The notes beneath the pieces are model-generated. The model made no database searches and was not told the DNA's origin. It saw only the letters and a program-made list of their open reading frames with translations. 64,000 bases of DNA from Hygrophila difformis (Eukaryota; Streptophyta; Magnoliopsida; Lamiales; Acanthaceae), in NCBI GenBank assembly GCA_030278955.1, contig JAOANR010000009.1, positions 36,401,974 through 36,465,973 of the forward strand, written 5' to 3'. Position numbers and translations under genes: made by a program. Below, one piece after another: positions 11,165 through 22,323 of this stretch. Positions within the stretch are counted from its first letter, which is position 1. Each line of letters begins with the position of its first letter.

Positions 11165-11856
11165 TCCCCTCCCCCTTGAAGAGGTTGATCCTTCAACCGA
11201 TTTGCTTCATCCTCATCATCTCTTTCGAACAGTGATAGATCTGCAACATTAAAAGTAGCACTAATATTACTATACTCGTCAGGCAGGTCTATCTTATAAG
11301 CATTATCATTTATTCGTTCTAAAACTTTAAAAGGACCACATCCCCGAGGGGATAATTTTCCATGGCGCTGAGCAGGAAATCGCTCCTTCCTCATATGAAC
11401 CCAAACCCAATCGCCTGGTTTCAGCAACAATCTCTTTCTTCCACGTTTGGAGTACTTGGCATATTGTTCAGCCGCCTTGATCAAACTTTCACGCACGTCC
11501 TTGTGTAAGTTCTTTATAGCATTTGCTCTATCCCTGCCATTAACATTAAAGTGCTCACTGCGGGGCAGTGGCAACAAATCAAGTGGAGTTAGTGGCACAA
11601 ATCCATATACAACCTCGAAAGGAGACATACCTGTTGCACTGTGAACATGTCGGTTGTATGCGAACTCGATATAGGGTAGACTCTCATCCCAACTCTTGGA
11701 GTTTGAAGACATGATGATCCGTAACAGATTCCCTAATACTCGGTTGACGGCCTCAGTTTGCCCGTCGGACTGCGGATGGTAAGAGGATGAAAACAACAAC
11801 TTTGTACCCAACTCATGCCAAAAAGACTTCCAAAAGTAGCTCATAAATTTAGTATC
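10954..11856 (-). pseudogene. Integrase C-terminal half of element B pol
   Basis: It continues the integrase cut at 14672 by the solo LTR. It begins inside the catalytic core (KFMSYFWKSF), carries the third catalytic Glu in HPQSDGQTE, then the GPF(K)VLERINDNAYKIDLP region and the SATFNVADLS motif typical of CRM-type integrases. The frame passes through the polypurine tract into the LTR and ends at 10954 with ~70 LTR-encoded residues, the position of the CR motif in CRM elements. The Met at 11880 is an artefact of LTR sequence. Confidence 0.85.
11165..11179 (-). other. Polypurine tract of element B
   Basis: On the minus strand TCAAGGGGGAGGGGA directly precedes the LTR TGGCATGG. It is also translated as part of pol. 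Confidence 0.8.
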
Positions 11857-12218
11857 TGTAACACCCCGGTTTTTTGTCACCCAGGTCGGGATGTCACCGC
11901 CACATCTCCCTAGTAAGACACGGTTTCTCCAAGCTTACTAAAGAGATGCAAGGCTAGGTATTGCAGTATTTAAAACATTTAAATCATTCAAAACAGCCCA
12001 TACAATATAATTCGAAAATAATAATATCATAGCGCAGCGGAAATAATATTTAAGTATAGTATTGCAGCGGAAAATGTAAATAGGGCCGACATGGCCAAAA
12101 CACGGGTTAAACAGGCCCGTTCATAATATAGTCTAAAGTACGAATTTAAAAACAAAATAATGTTTTCCCAAAAGGTAAAGTTCCCATGCATGAAGTGCTC
12201 ATGTTCACTCTACATACT

Positions 12219-13570
12219 CTGTAAGAAAAGAAAATAAAAAGAAATGGTTTGGTCAGCACAACTTGCTGAGTAAGTTAACACATGCATGATCGTAGGGTTT
12301 AAAAGCCATTAATTTAATAGATAAATAAAAGCATGATAATAACATAATATTCAATTTAATCTAATCAACTATCCAATAGCATAATTTATTTCAGGGCTTT
12401 ATTTAGCAACACATTTCGCATGATTCAAAATAATAACCATAATTTGAATAAAACATTTAAATAATTTAATTGGACAACAAACATAATTTAATCTAATTTA
12501 ATTTAATTTAATATCCCCATTACATCCCAGATTTAGTATTTCAAGTATTTCACGATTGCATCGCAATCTCAACAAGTTTAGCCGGTAGCCCGGCGGCCGC
12601 AACCGTATCAGCCATACCCAGTACCACTCCGGAGCCTCGGGAAAGCCATGTGGATATTCTCGAGAGTGTAGGCTCTATATTTCGCCGTTTTGGCAATATC
12701 CTATCTCAAGTTTAGCGCGCGGGGTCACCATCGTCCATTAAGGCACGAAGTGAATCATTAGGGGGCACCCTGCAGAGCACTCACCCCAATTTTAATCTAT
12801 CAAGTTTGTAAGGGGATTTTAATTTCAAAATCTGATTTCAATTTGTTCTATTTAAAAATCATATTTCATCTCATTTCAACCCTAAGGGTTAATTTCATAT
12901 TTCAACAAGATTTCAAGATTTGATTTCCGGTAAACCACAGTTTACTCTAAAATTCGTCTAAAATCAGATTTAATTCCAAAAATTCCAAATCTTCACTACT
13001 GACTCAAAAACGTCAAGATCTACAACTTTCGTGTTTTAACTTTTTCAATCCGAGATACCGAAATAGGTCAAAAACACAAATTTTCACTGAAGCACAATTC
13101 TGTCCGAATTTCATATGTCACAGTTTAAAGATTTCGAATTCTACCATAGCAATTCAACTCCAAATTTGATGAATTTTTACAGAGATCATCTCAAGCCAAT
13201 TATCTACAACTTTCATGTTCGGCCAAAGATCTAAATCGGTCTGGAACCTATGTCAAAAACGTGATCAAGATCGGACCTAAGTTCTGTCAAGAATTTCAAG
13301 ATCTAGATTCAAGCAGTTCGGTTTCGGTTGGTTTTCTCATATCAAACCGTCTCTAAAAATTCTGAAAATTTTACAGTAGGTAGATCTAAGCCTTAGGAAC
13401 GTTTCTCGTGTTTTAAGTTTTTTCGTTTGAAGTCGTTTTAAGGTTCGGAAAAATTCGTCAAAACTGTTGCATCGGTAGAAAACATAAGTTGGCAGATTTA
13501 CGATTTCTTGTTAAATCTTTTAGTTTCGAATGTTTTAATTCTTCCCAAAACCATGTAAGAGTTAACTTAC
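12219..13570 (-). other. Putative intron inside the solo LTR
   Basis: On the minus strand the donor AATCA/GTAAGTTAAC is at 13570, and a long T-rich tract ending TTACAG is at 12219. Length is 1352 nt. An upstream alternative donor (TGTG/GTAAG) is near 13750. Confidence 0.5.
12254..12268 (-). other. Acceptor-proximal hairpin, solo LTR
   Basis: Stem CAGCA/TGCTG, 5-nt loop, ~34 nt before the acceptor, preceded by TTAACTTACT as in the other families. Confidence 0.55.
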
Positions 13571-13886
13571 TGATTTGTGAACGTCCGGGATGTGTATTTC
13601 GAAGGCGTGGCTTCCAGTTCACCGTTTCTCCTCTCCGTTCGTCGGGTTCCTCGTTCTAGATCCGGTTCGAGGTGTAGAAAGGAAAGAGACGGGGTTAGAA
13701 TCCGTTTTCGGATTGAAACTAAGAAGAATCTGATGGACTAGAACTTACCACACGGAGATCCTTGGATTTTCGTCCAGAAGCTGCTGCCTCGGTCTCTTGG
13801 TGCCTCCGTTGACTCCGGGATTACTACTTTCGTGTTTAGAGAGTGTCGTAGGGTTTTGAAAAGGGTTTAGGGTCTCAGAGGGGGTT

Positions 13887-13894
13887 TATTTATA
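13887..13894 (-). promoter_or_regulatory. TATA box of the solo LTR
   Basis: On the minus strand TATAAATA within CTATCTATAAATAAAC, ~135 nt before the first GGTAAG donor. It is the clearest core promoter among the LTRs. The sequence after it (CCCTAC, then AATCCCGGAGTC) matches the leader of the TR-GAG LTRs. Confidence 0.55.
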
Positions 13895-14449
13895 GATAGC
13901 TAAGTCCTAGGGCGTCCAAAATTTGACCCTAAGGGTCTTGAGTCGAGAGACGTTCAACCGAAAGTCGAAAAATCCGCGTTCGGGCGAGAGATTCACGCGA
14001 CGGGCGAATCTGTCGCGTGGCGCGGGGTTGGCGCGCCTTTTGCCTAAAACCCGCGCGGCCAGCGCGCGACGTACGCCTGGACTTCGGTCCGGGCGGGTCG
14101 TGCGATCCGTCGTGCTTTTCCGCCTCTCTTTCGGGTTTCTATCCCTCTATGCTCTCGGATTCCAATTTCCGGACTCTCTTCGGGTTCCTATTTCGTGTCG
14201 TTATTTCCTTCGGATCTAAACTTACGTTTTGGCTCGAATTCTCGAGTTCATTTATATCGGGTTCCCGTGTAACGACTTATTTATCTTTAATTTCTTTTGT
14301 TTAATTAAATTCATTTCTCATTTCTTCTATATTTATTTATTTAATGTATTTACTGATTTATTTGTTTATTTATTTATTTATTATATTTTTTATTTATTTA
14401 TTTATTGTATTTATTTATCTATTTATGTTGTAAAATTCTCGGGTATTAC

Positions 14450-14490
14450 AGTCTACCCTCCTTAAGAATCAACTTCGTCCTCGAAGTTGT
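14450..14490 (-). other. Foreign polypurine tract / LTR-start junction embedded in the solo LTR
   Basis: On the minus strand GACGAAGTTGATTCTTAAG precedes GAGGGTAGAC and then TGTAATACCCGAG. This is the usual end of a gypsy internal region (FEDEVDS-type coding end, polypurine tract) followed by an LTR start, yet the outer duplication GTATC places it within a single LTR. It suggests a chimeric U3. Confidence 0.5.
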
Positions 14491-14671
14491 GTTTCGGCTT
14501 TTCTCGTGCTAAGGTCTTTCGTTTATTTTATTTATTTTGTGACTGAACTTAGAATTAAGACTTTTAAGCTGCCTACGTACCCGGTGAAGGGATCAAGTCA
14601 TGACGTAGTTCAAAACAATTTGAATTGGTTTGTTTGATTACAAGAATGTATGAAAAATACACGGTATGACA

Positions 14672-16731
14672 GTATCTCTGTCAGATACTATGGTCCGTGG
14701 TATCCCATGCAATCTGGCCACTTCTTTGAAGAACAACTTGGCAATATGATGTGCATCATTTGTCTTGGTGCAAGGAATGAAGTGTGCCATTTTAGAGAAT
14801 CGGTCCACAACCACAAATATTAAATCCTTAGCACGAGCAGTCCTTGGTAATCCCAGAATAAAGTCCATTGAGATGTCAATCCATGGCCCTTCAGGTGCCG
14901 GCAACGCCTGATATAGTCCATGGGGTTTCGCTTGTGACTTTGCCTTCAGACAGACAAGACACCTGGCAATCAGATCAACCACCTGTTTCGACATCCCAGG
15001 CCAATAAAACCTTTCTTTCAATACTCCCATCGTAGCATGCTTCCCAATATGTCCCATCATATCTCCAGCATGCGCTTCTTTAATTAACAGCTCTCTGATG
15101 GATCCTCTTGGTATGCACAGTTGATTTCCATAGTAGAGATATCCATTCAGTCGGGAGTACTCCTTGTAAGCCTGCTTCTCAGTTTTCTCAAACACTTCCT
15201 TGAAATCCGGATCACTTGCATACTGAGCTTGAATGTGTTCAAATCCCACCAAATGTGTAGTAGCAATTGCCGCTAAAGCTACTCGTCTAGACAATGCATC
15301 GGCAACAACATTGTCCTTACCCTTCTTATACTTGATCACATAAGGAAAAGTTTCAAGGAATGCACTCCATCCACCATGCCTCTTACTCAGCTGTCCTTGA
15401 ACTTTGATATGCTTTAATGTCTCATGATCAATATGTATGATGAACTCACGACCTCTTAGGTAATGTTGCCATACCTTTAAGGCCCTCACGATTGCATACA
15501 ACTCCTTATCATAAGTAGAGTAATTCAATTGAGCTCCATTAAACTTCTCACTATGATATGCAATCGGTCTCTTATCCTGCATAAGTAATGCTCCCATTCC
15601 AGTTCCAGATGCGTCGCATTCTAACTCAAACACCTTCTCAAAATCAAGTAGTGCTAACACTGGAGCATGGGTCAGTTTGTACTTCAACTCATCAAATGCT
15701 TTTTGTTCAGCTGTTCCCCGTTTATACTTTAAATCCTTCAACAAAGATGTAAGTGGGGCAGCAATTATACTAAAATTTGGCACAAACCTTCTGAAGAACC
15801 CGCACAACCCTAGAAAACTTCTAACTTCTGAGACTGTAGTTGGCGGTTTCCATTCAGTGATCGCCTTGATCTTCGATTGATCCACTTTAAGTCCTTCCTT
15901 TCCCACAACAAATCCTAGGAAGATGACCTCATCCACATGGAAGGTGCACTTTTCCAAGTTAGCATACAACTTTACTTCCCTCAGCTTATCTAGGACCTGT
16001 TGCACATGAGATAAATGATCAGTTTCGTTGGTACTATATATGAGAATATCATCAAAATAAACAACAACAAAACGATTTATGTAAGGACGGAGGGTCTCAT
16101 TCATAAGCCTCATGAAGGTAGCAGGTGCATTGGTAAGTCCAAATGGCATCACCAGCCATTCATATAACCCAAACTTGGTTTTGAAGGCAGTCTTCCACTC
16201 ATCTCCGAGTTGCATTCGTATTTGATGATAACCACTTTTCAAGTCGATCTTGGAGAAGACCGTTGCACTGCTTAGTTCATCCAACATGTCATCAAGACGA
16301 GGAATTGGGTGGCGATACTTCACAGTGATCGCATTAACAGCTCTGCAATCGACACACATCCTCCATTCCCCATTCTTCTTGGGAACTAAGAGTACAGGCA
16401 CAGCACATGGTGATAGACTTTCTCGTATCCATCCTTTATCAAGCAATGCTTGAACTTGGCGTTGAATTTCAGCTGTCTCTTCAGGATTCATCCTATATGC
16501 TGGTCTATTTGGAATTGATGCTCCAGGCATAAACTCAATCTGATGCTCTATTCCTCTCAAGGGTGGTAGTCCTTCCGGAAACTCGTCAGGAAACACATCT
16601 TGATTCTTCTCGAGCATCGTAGCAAAAGTAGCAGGAATTTCAGGCGAAGGTTTTACTGTCCCCAGATTTAATGAAATAGGCTTAATAAGTGCAAGAAAAC
16701 AGTAACCTGGAAATTCCAGTCCTTTGATGGC
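14672..16731 (-). pseudogene. pol of element B: RT, RNase H and integrase N-terminal half
   Basis: Counting from the Met at 16617: reverse transcriptase with YFDD at 187-190; RNase H with Asp335, Glu372 and Asp397; integrase zinc finger His516, His523, Cys553, Cys556; catalytic Asp585 and Asp646. The frame ends where the solo LTR is inserted, three residues after Asp646. Upstream of 16617 it stays open for 38 codons to the TGA that closes the gag/protease part, so gag and pol were originally one frame. Confidence 0.88.
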
Positions 16732-18065
16732 TCATTCAATGGAAGTTCTGTCCATCAGTAGACAGTTCTCTACAGCCATCTTCGTCTTTCCCTTACTAGT
16801 TGAGGCTTCAGCCTTCTTCTTGCTGGTATTCCTTTCCTTATGTTCCCTTTCTTCTTCCTCAACTTGTTTCTTCAGCTTTTCCGATTCTCTTCTCACAAGT
16901 GCTACAGATAAAGGTTTTAGCAGATATGCCTTCTTTTCCTTCTTAAACTCTATGGTGTTCTCTTTACCATGATATGTCACATTATTATCTGACAACCAAG
17001 GCCTTCCTAACAGTACATGACACGCATTCATAGGGATCACATCACATAAGACGTTCTCAGTATAAGATCCTATGGTAATTGGGACACGTGCTTGATGTGT
17101 TACTTTCAATCGACCACTTGTGTTCATCCAGTGTAGCAGATATGGACTTGCATGCTCCTCTAAAGGTAAGTTCAATCTGCGTACACAAAACAGTGAAACT
17201 ACATTAGTGCAGCTCCCGTTGTCAACAATAATTGTAGCACCTTTACCATTGATAGTACAAAAGCAATGAAATAAATTCTCCCTTTGATCATCATGTGATT
17301 TATTAGTATTCAGGATTCTCATTGCCACCATAGTTTGGAATGTTTCTTCCCCCTCAACTGTCTCTCGTCCTTCTTGATCTTCTTCAACATACTCACATTC
17401 ATCATTCTCATAAGGGCATTCTTCTTCTTCATCAATCAAATTCAACATGCCACTTTCAGTGATAGCTACTAGTCTTTCTTCTCCAGTATCCAGTAGTGCC
17501 ACCTTTCTCACATTGGTGCATTCATTAGCATAGTGACCACGTCGTTGGCATTTCCAACATACAATATCTCTTTTGTCTTGGCCTCCCTTATTCCTGTCAA
17601 CTTCTTGCCCCTTTGGCCTGTCATCCTTTCTAAATTCTTGGAAATTCTTACTAATTTCAAAGGTGCGAGGTTTGTTGTTCTGAGTTGTAGGCTGAGACTT
17701 GGCCGGTTCCTTCTTATCATTCCATTGCTGGGATTGTGCCTTTACCAACCATGGTTTTGAACTGTTGCCCGCAACAGTGGATCTCACTGGGTAAGTCCTT
17801 GCCTCCTTTTGTTGCCTCTCTATCTTCAAGGCTTTGTCATACAACTCTGCAAGAGAATCAAATCCTCGAAGGTCTGCTTCTTTAAATATTTCCTTCCTTA
17901 ATCCTCCTGCAAATCTGCTCAAGGTGATGTCCTCATCTTCAACAATACCACATCTCATCAGTAATCTTTCCAGCTCATGGTAATACTCTTCCACAGTTTT
18001 AGTACCCTGCGTAAGAAAAGAAAGCTTAATGAATATCTCTTGTTTGTATTTCGGAGGTACAAACC
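16732..18065 (-). pseudogene. gag C-terminal part and protease of element B
   Basis: It opens at the TR-GAG insertion edge (18065) within gag (PPKYKQEIF, then TVEEYYHELE). Numbered from the Met at 17994: CCHC knuckle Cys146, Cys149, His154, Cys159; protease active site DNGS at 258-261, a variant seen in plant gypsy elements. A TGA at 16732-16734 interrupts the frame, which then continues in phase into pol. The N-terminal part is at 28915-29736. Confidence 0.85.
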
Positions 18066-19504
18066 TGTGATACCCCGTAATAATTTGTTTTTGGAGTTCG
18101 ACTCGATACCATGTATCCTAAATCATAAATAAACAAATTCAACTTGTTTTGAACTACGTTATGGCTTGATCCCTTCACCGGGTATGTAGGTAGCTTAGAA
18201 GTTTTAATTCTAAGTTCAGTCACAAAATAACAAAACAAACAAAAAAAAAACCCTACAACTCTCTACACGTTCGAAAAACCTAATCCCGGAGTCGTCGGAG
18301 GCACGAAGGCACTCAAAGACTGTATCTTGGACGAATTTCGGAGACCCCCATCGCTGTGGTAAGCCTTGATCCATTCTTTTCCATATGTGATTCGAAAATG
18401 AATCCTAATTCGATCTTTTTCTATTCTAAACCCCGATCCGGATCGAGAGCGAAGAACCCGACAAACGGAGAGGATAAACGGAGGACTGGAAGCCACGCCT
18501 CCGAATCGACGATCCCGGACGCTCAACAATCTGTAAGTTAACGCTTACTTTGGTTTTGGGTTGTTAAAAGATTCGAACATATAGATCTAATGGAACCCTA
18601 CCTAAAATCTGTCTACACCGGCGCAGCGCTTTTATTGAATTTATTCGGACCCCTTAAAACGTTCAAACGAGAAAACTTAAAATACAAAAAACATTCCTAA
18701 GACACTGTTCTAGCTCTTGTAAAAATTTCATAATTTTTCATCGTGTTTCGATATCCAAAAACGATCGTAAACGAGCCTACTTTAGATTTAGATCTTGAAA
18801 CGAGGATAGATTCTTTATTCGAATTTGTTGGTGATTTCTACCTTAGATCTAGACCGATCTAGGCTTGGCATTGAACATAAGAGTTGTAGATCTATACGTT
18901 ATGAATACCTCCGTAAAATTTCAGAATTTTTCGTGATGATTTGATATATGAAATCCACCCCAAACCAAACTGGGTTAAAATCGGATCTTGAAAACTAGAC
19001 AGAACATAGATTCGAACTTGCTGACGTTTTTGACTAGGGTTCTAGGCCGAATTAGATCTTTAGCCGAACATGAAAGTTGTAGATAATTGTCTTAAGATGA
19101 TCTCTGTAAAATTTCATCAAATTTAGAGTTCATTTGCTATGGTAGATCTCGAAACTTTTAAACTGCTGTGTGAAAACGCGGACAGATTTTTGATCTGACG
19201 AAAATTGACGTTGTTGACCTGTTTCGGTATCTCGGATCGAAAACGTTAAAACACGAAAGTTGTAGATCTCGACGTTTTGGAGTCATTCGTGAAATTTCGG
19301 AATTTTTGAAATTAAATCTGATTTTAGACGAATTTTAGAGTAAACTGTGGTTGACCAAGTCAAATCTTGATATCTTGTGGAAACGGCGAAATTAGCCTTT
19401 GAGGTTGAAACGGATAGAAATACTTTGAAATACGATACACGAAACGAGAAGATTAAAATATTGTGGGTTATGACTAAGCTAGATACTGTCAATGTTCTCT
19501 GCGG

Positions 19505-19668
19505 CTTGGGACATAAGAGCCCAAGTGTATGTCTAGGTTGACGTAAGAGCCCTAGCGAAACACTGATCGTATGGCTAGTGGACGGATTAACTCTAATTAA
19601 AAGATCGACCATGATACCTGTGGACATAAGAGCCCAGGCGTAAGGCTGGCGGACATAAGAGCCCTAGC
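19505..19668 (+). repeat. Four-unit fixed-loop hairpin array, LTR 1
   Basis: Unit 1 (19505-19525): stem CTTGGG/CCCAAG. Unit 2 (19533-19555): CTAGG, TT bulge, G / CCCTAG. Unit 3 (19617-19638): CCTG, T bulge, GG / CCCAGG. Unit 4 (19645-19668): GCTGG, C bulge, GG / CCCTAGC with one G-T pair. All loops are ACATAAGAG (unit 2 ACGTAAGAG). Stems differ but stay complementary. Confidence 0.75.
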
Positions 19669-19913
19669 GGTGGTGATCTGTAAAAGAATCAAAACGAGAC
19701 ATCGATAAGGGAATCCAATCAAGTCCTTGACAATTTGTGTTTTTTTAAATTTATGGCAACTTATTTAATTACGTTGCAAGCTATATTGATGATCTTATGA
19801 ATCCATGTCTTCTAAATTATGCGATTACATGAATTGATTAAATTATGCACATGTTTTCATTAAATTTAATTAAAGGCTTTGAAACCTCCTAATCTTGTAC
19901 GTGTTAACTTACT

Positions 19914-19929
19914 CAGCAAGTTTTTGCTG
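19914..19929 (+). other. Acceptor-proximal hairpin, LTR 1
   Basis: Stem CAGCAA/TTGCTG, loop GTTT, 30 nt before the acceptor AG. Same in LTR 2 (24185-24200) and LTR 3 (28518-28533). Confidence 0.6.
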
Positions 19930-20311
19930 ACCAAACCATATTTTTCCTTTTTCTTTCAGGGTTGAGAATTATGCATCGTCATATGCATACTTGGGAAATT
20001 TGGGAAGATATATTATTTTGAATTTTTTTTGTATTAGACTAGATCTTGCATGAACGGGCCTGTTTAACCCGTGATTAGGCCATATTGGCCCTATATTTCA
20101 ATTCCGCTGCATTATACTTATGTAAATATTATTTTCTGCGGCAACTTTGATGTATTATTTTTAAATTATATATGAATGGGCTGTTTGAATATTTTAAATT
20201 CTGAAAAATCATAGCCTTGCATCTCTTTAGTAAGCTCGGAGAAACCGTGTCTTGCTAGGGAGGTGTGGCGGTGACATCCCGACCTGGGTGACCAAAAACC
20301 GGGGTGTTACA

Positions 20312-21176
20312 AGTTGGTATCAGAGCCCAAAATATTTTAAAGCTATTTATTTTAAAGAAAATATCTAATACCAAGTTGGTATCAGAGCCCGGCTATTTTT
20401 TAAACTATTATTTTTAAACCATTATTATTTTTAAACTATTATTTTTAAATTATTATTCTTTTTAAACTACTATTTTTAAACCGTTAGTATTTATATTATT
20501 CTTGTAGAAACCCAAATTTATTATTTTAAAATTTCCTAGCCCAAAATTTGTTTTTGAGCCCAAGTTATAATTATTTTTGACCCAATATAGAAGTCTAAGA
20601 ATTTTAAATATTATTTTAAAGTATTAATTCCATGGAGAAATTTTTATTCTAAAACCATGTGAAAAATATATATATAGTGCATAAATTATTTTTGGGGGGA
20701 AAATCATCATTTACACTTGCATATTGCATCTCTTCTATGAACTTAGAATCTTGGCGAATTGAACTTAGAATCTTGGCGAATTTGAACTCAGAATCTTGGC
20801 GAAATTGAACTTAGAATCTTGTCAAATATTAACTTAGATCTCTGCTTGCACCGGATAACATAGAGACTTGACATCAAATTAGAAACGCTCACTAGAGACT
20901 GATGTTGCTTTAGTTCTAGATCGCGTTCATCTAAGCGCACGCCTAAGCATAACAAATCTCGGCTTTAGCCATTCCTATCCTGGTACGAACTAGAAAACTT
21001 CCTCATGTGGAACAATAAGAAAATCAAGTTTTATTAAAACACTCTTTATTCCAAAGATCTTGTTGGGATTTCTAAACAACAAATCCAAAAATTTGAAATT
21101 AGAAATTTACGAAACGTCTTGTTCGAGCGATCTATCTAAACCAAGATAAGCTAATCTATACACGTTATAACAGAAA
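20312..21176 (+). other. Leader of TR-GAG unit 1 with duplicated primer site
   Basis: Primer binding sites TGGTATCAGAGC at 20315-20326 and again at 20377-20388. An A/T-rich run of ATTATTTTTAAAC units follows, then the 22-23 nt repeats listed at 20738. The gag ATG is at 21177. No other ORF is supported. Confidence 0.75.
20738..20826 (+). repeat. Short tandem repeat in leader 1
   Basis: About four copies of a 22-23 nt unit containing GAACTTAGAATCTTGGCGAA. Leader 2 has about five. Confidence 0.8.
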
Positions 21177-22295
21177 ATGGCGCCTAGGAGGAAACCAAGG
21201 AAGGTGAGTCCAAACGGCACTGACGCTAACCTTTCCAACACGCCCAACAACAGTGAAAGTCCTCAGAACCTAGGAGAGCAAGTGCCTCAAGCGCCCAATA
21301 ATATGGAAGCACGTTTAAAATCGGTAGAGGAACTCCATGTAGCATTGGGAAATGCCGAGGTGCATAGGACACAAACAGTACCTCCGCCAGTAGCTCGAGT
21401 CAACTACTTGGCATTAGTGAACCCTTACCACCCACCCCATTATGACGGCCAAGAGGATCCAGCCAAGTTGAAAGGATGGATCCGTACCTTTGACAAGCCC
21501 TTGAACGCTATCAAGTGCCTTGATGAGGAGAAGATACACGTAGTGACCTACTACCTAGGAGGCGAAGCCGATGAGTGGTGGCAAAATCTCCAAGCAAATT
21601 CAGTGGAAGACGAAGAAGCCTACACCTGGGAAGAACTTAAGGAAGCTTTGAGGGAAAGATTCTACCCACTGAGCACCAAGACTGCGAAGTACGAGGAGTT
21701 CATCAACTTAAAGCAAGGTGCACAAACGGTACAAGAGTACTACAACAAATTCAAGGAGCTAGTACGATTCGCTGCGAGGATAGTACCAACCGACTCTGAC
21801 AAGGCTCAGAAATTCGAGATGGGTCTGAACCTTAGTATCCGGGAGATACTTGCAGTAGGACAATTCCTGAACCTGCAGACGATATATGATCGCGCTGTAT
21901 CAATTGCTCGAATCCAGCAATTGAAGCGTAAGGAACATGGTGAGTCGAGCAAGGACTCGCAAGGACTTGAGAAGAAGGATCGGAAAGACAACAACAACAA
22001 CTCTAGGAAAGACAATGGATCCCGAAGGAAAGGAAATAAAGGTCTCAACGATGGGGAAGACGACAACCGTAGTGCGTTTATACCACGTTGCCCACGATGC
22101 AACCATGCACATCTGGTGCGTCAATGCCCGAAGCCTGGAACCTGCCGTAGGTGCGGCAAGCTTGGTCACAAGGCCAGTGGATGTCGAACGCCAGAGGAGG
22201 CGATCGAAAAGAGAGTAGATTTGGTGAACCTTCAGCAAGGGGAGAGTGACGAGGAACAAGACCAAAACCCGAACCCTCTTGAGAGTAATGAATAG
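21177..22295 (+). CDS. gag of TR-GAG unit 1 (372 aa, intact)
   Basis: Starts MAPRRKPRKV just after the leader. The retrotransposon gag core spans ~85-240 (EADEWWQN, then [10 protein letters not shown]). A basic Asn/Lys-rich linker leads to a CX2CX3HX4C knuckle 305-317 and a CCHC knuckle 323-336 (CRRCGKLGHKASGC). It would assemble particles and bind RNA; protease, RT and integrase must come from elsewhere. Differs from the second copy at about ten residues. No frame damage. Confidence 0.9.
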   Translation: MAPRRKPRKVSPNGTDANLSNTPNNSESPQNLGEQVPQAPNNMEARLKSVEELHVALGNAEVHRTQTVPPPVARVNYLALVNPYHPPHYDGQEDPAKLKGWIRTFDKPLNAIKCLDEEKIHVVTYYLGGEADEWWQNLQANSVEDEEAYTWEELKEALRERFYPLSTKTAKYEEFINLKQGAQTVQEYYNKFKELVRFAARIVPTDSDKAQKFEMGLNLSIREILAVGQFLNLQTIYDRAVSIARIQQLKRKEHGESSKDSQGLEKKDRKDNNNNSRKDNGSRRKGNKGLNDGEDDNRSAFIPRCPRCNHAHLVRQCPKPGTCRRCGKLGHKASGCRTPEEAIEKRVDLVNLQQGESDEEQDQNPNPLESNE

Positions 22296-22323
22296 GCAGT
22301 TATGGGGACATAACTGAAGTCCG

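Larger units (their letters stand above)
11857..14671 (-). mobile_element. Solo LTR (2815 bp) inserted in the integrase of element B
   Basis: It is flanked by the 5-bp duplication GTATC (11852-11856 and 14672-14676), and the integrase frame resumes on both sides. On the minus strand it runs TGTCATACCGTG ... GGGGTGTTACA with no internal region, so it is a solo LTR formed by recombination. Its first ~170 nt contain TTTTGAACTACGTCATG and the CCCTTCACCGGGTACG box shared with the TR-GAG and element C LTRs. Inside, at 14450-14465, lies what looks like another element's polypurine tract and LTR start. It holds a TATA box and a predicted intron. Confidence 0.85.
18533..19959 (+). other. Putative intron inside LTR 1
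   Basis: Donor CAATCT/GTAAGTTAAC at 18533; acceptor tract TTTTTCTTTCAG ending at 19959; 1427 nt. A possible branch site TTAAC lies near 19904-19908, before the acceptor hairpin. Confidence 0.5.
18066..20311 (+). repeat. TR-GAG LTR 1 (2246 bp)
   Basis: Starts TGTGATACCCCG and ends GGGGTGTTACA. It contains the CCCTTCACCGGGTATG box, two donors (near 18358 and at 18533), an intron, a four-hairpin array, the acceptor hairpin, and a GGCCA/TGGCC hairpin near 20078. By eye roughly 1-2% different from LTRs 2 and 3. Confidence 0.9.

Noticed and set aside
18263..18529. 88-codon ORF in each TR-GAG LTR (also 22597-22800, 26872-27138)
   Set aside because: On the strand opposite to the element and repeated only because the LTR is repeated; no coding signature.
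21806..22265. Antisense ORFs over the gag genes
   Set aside because: Shadow frames of a well-supported gag.
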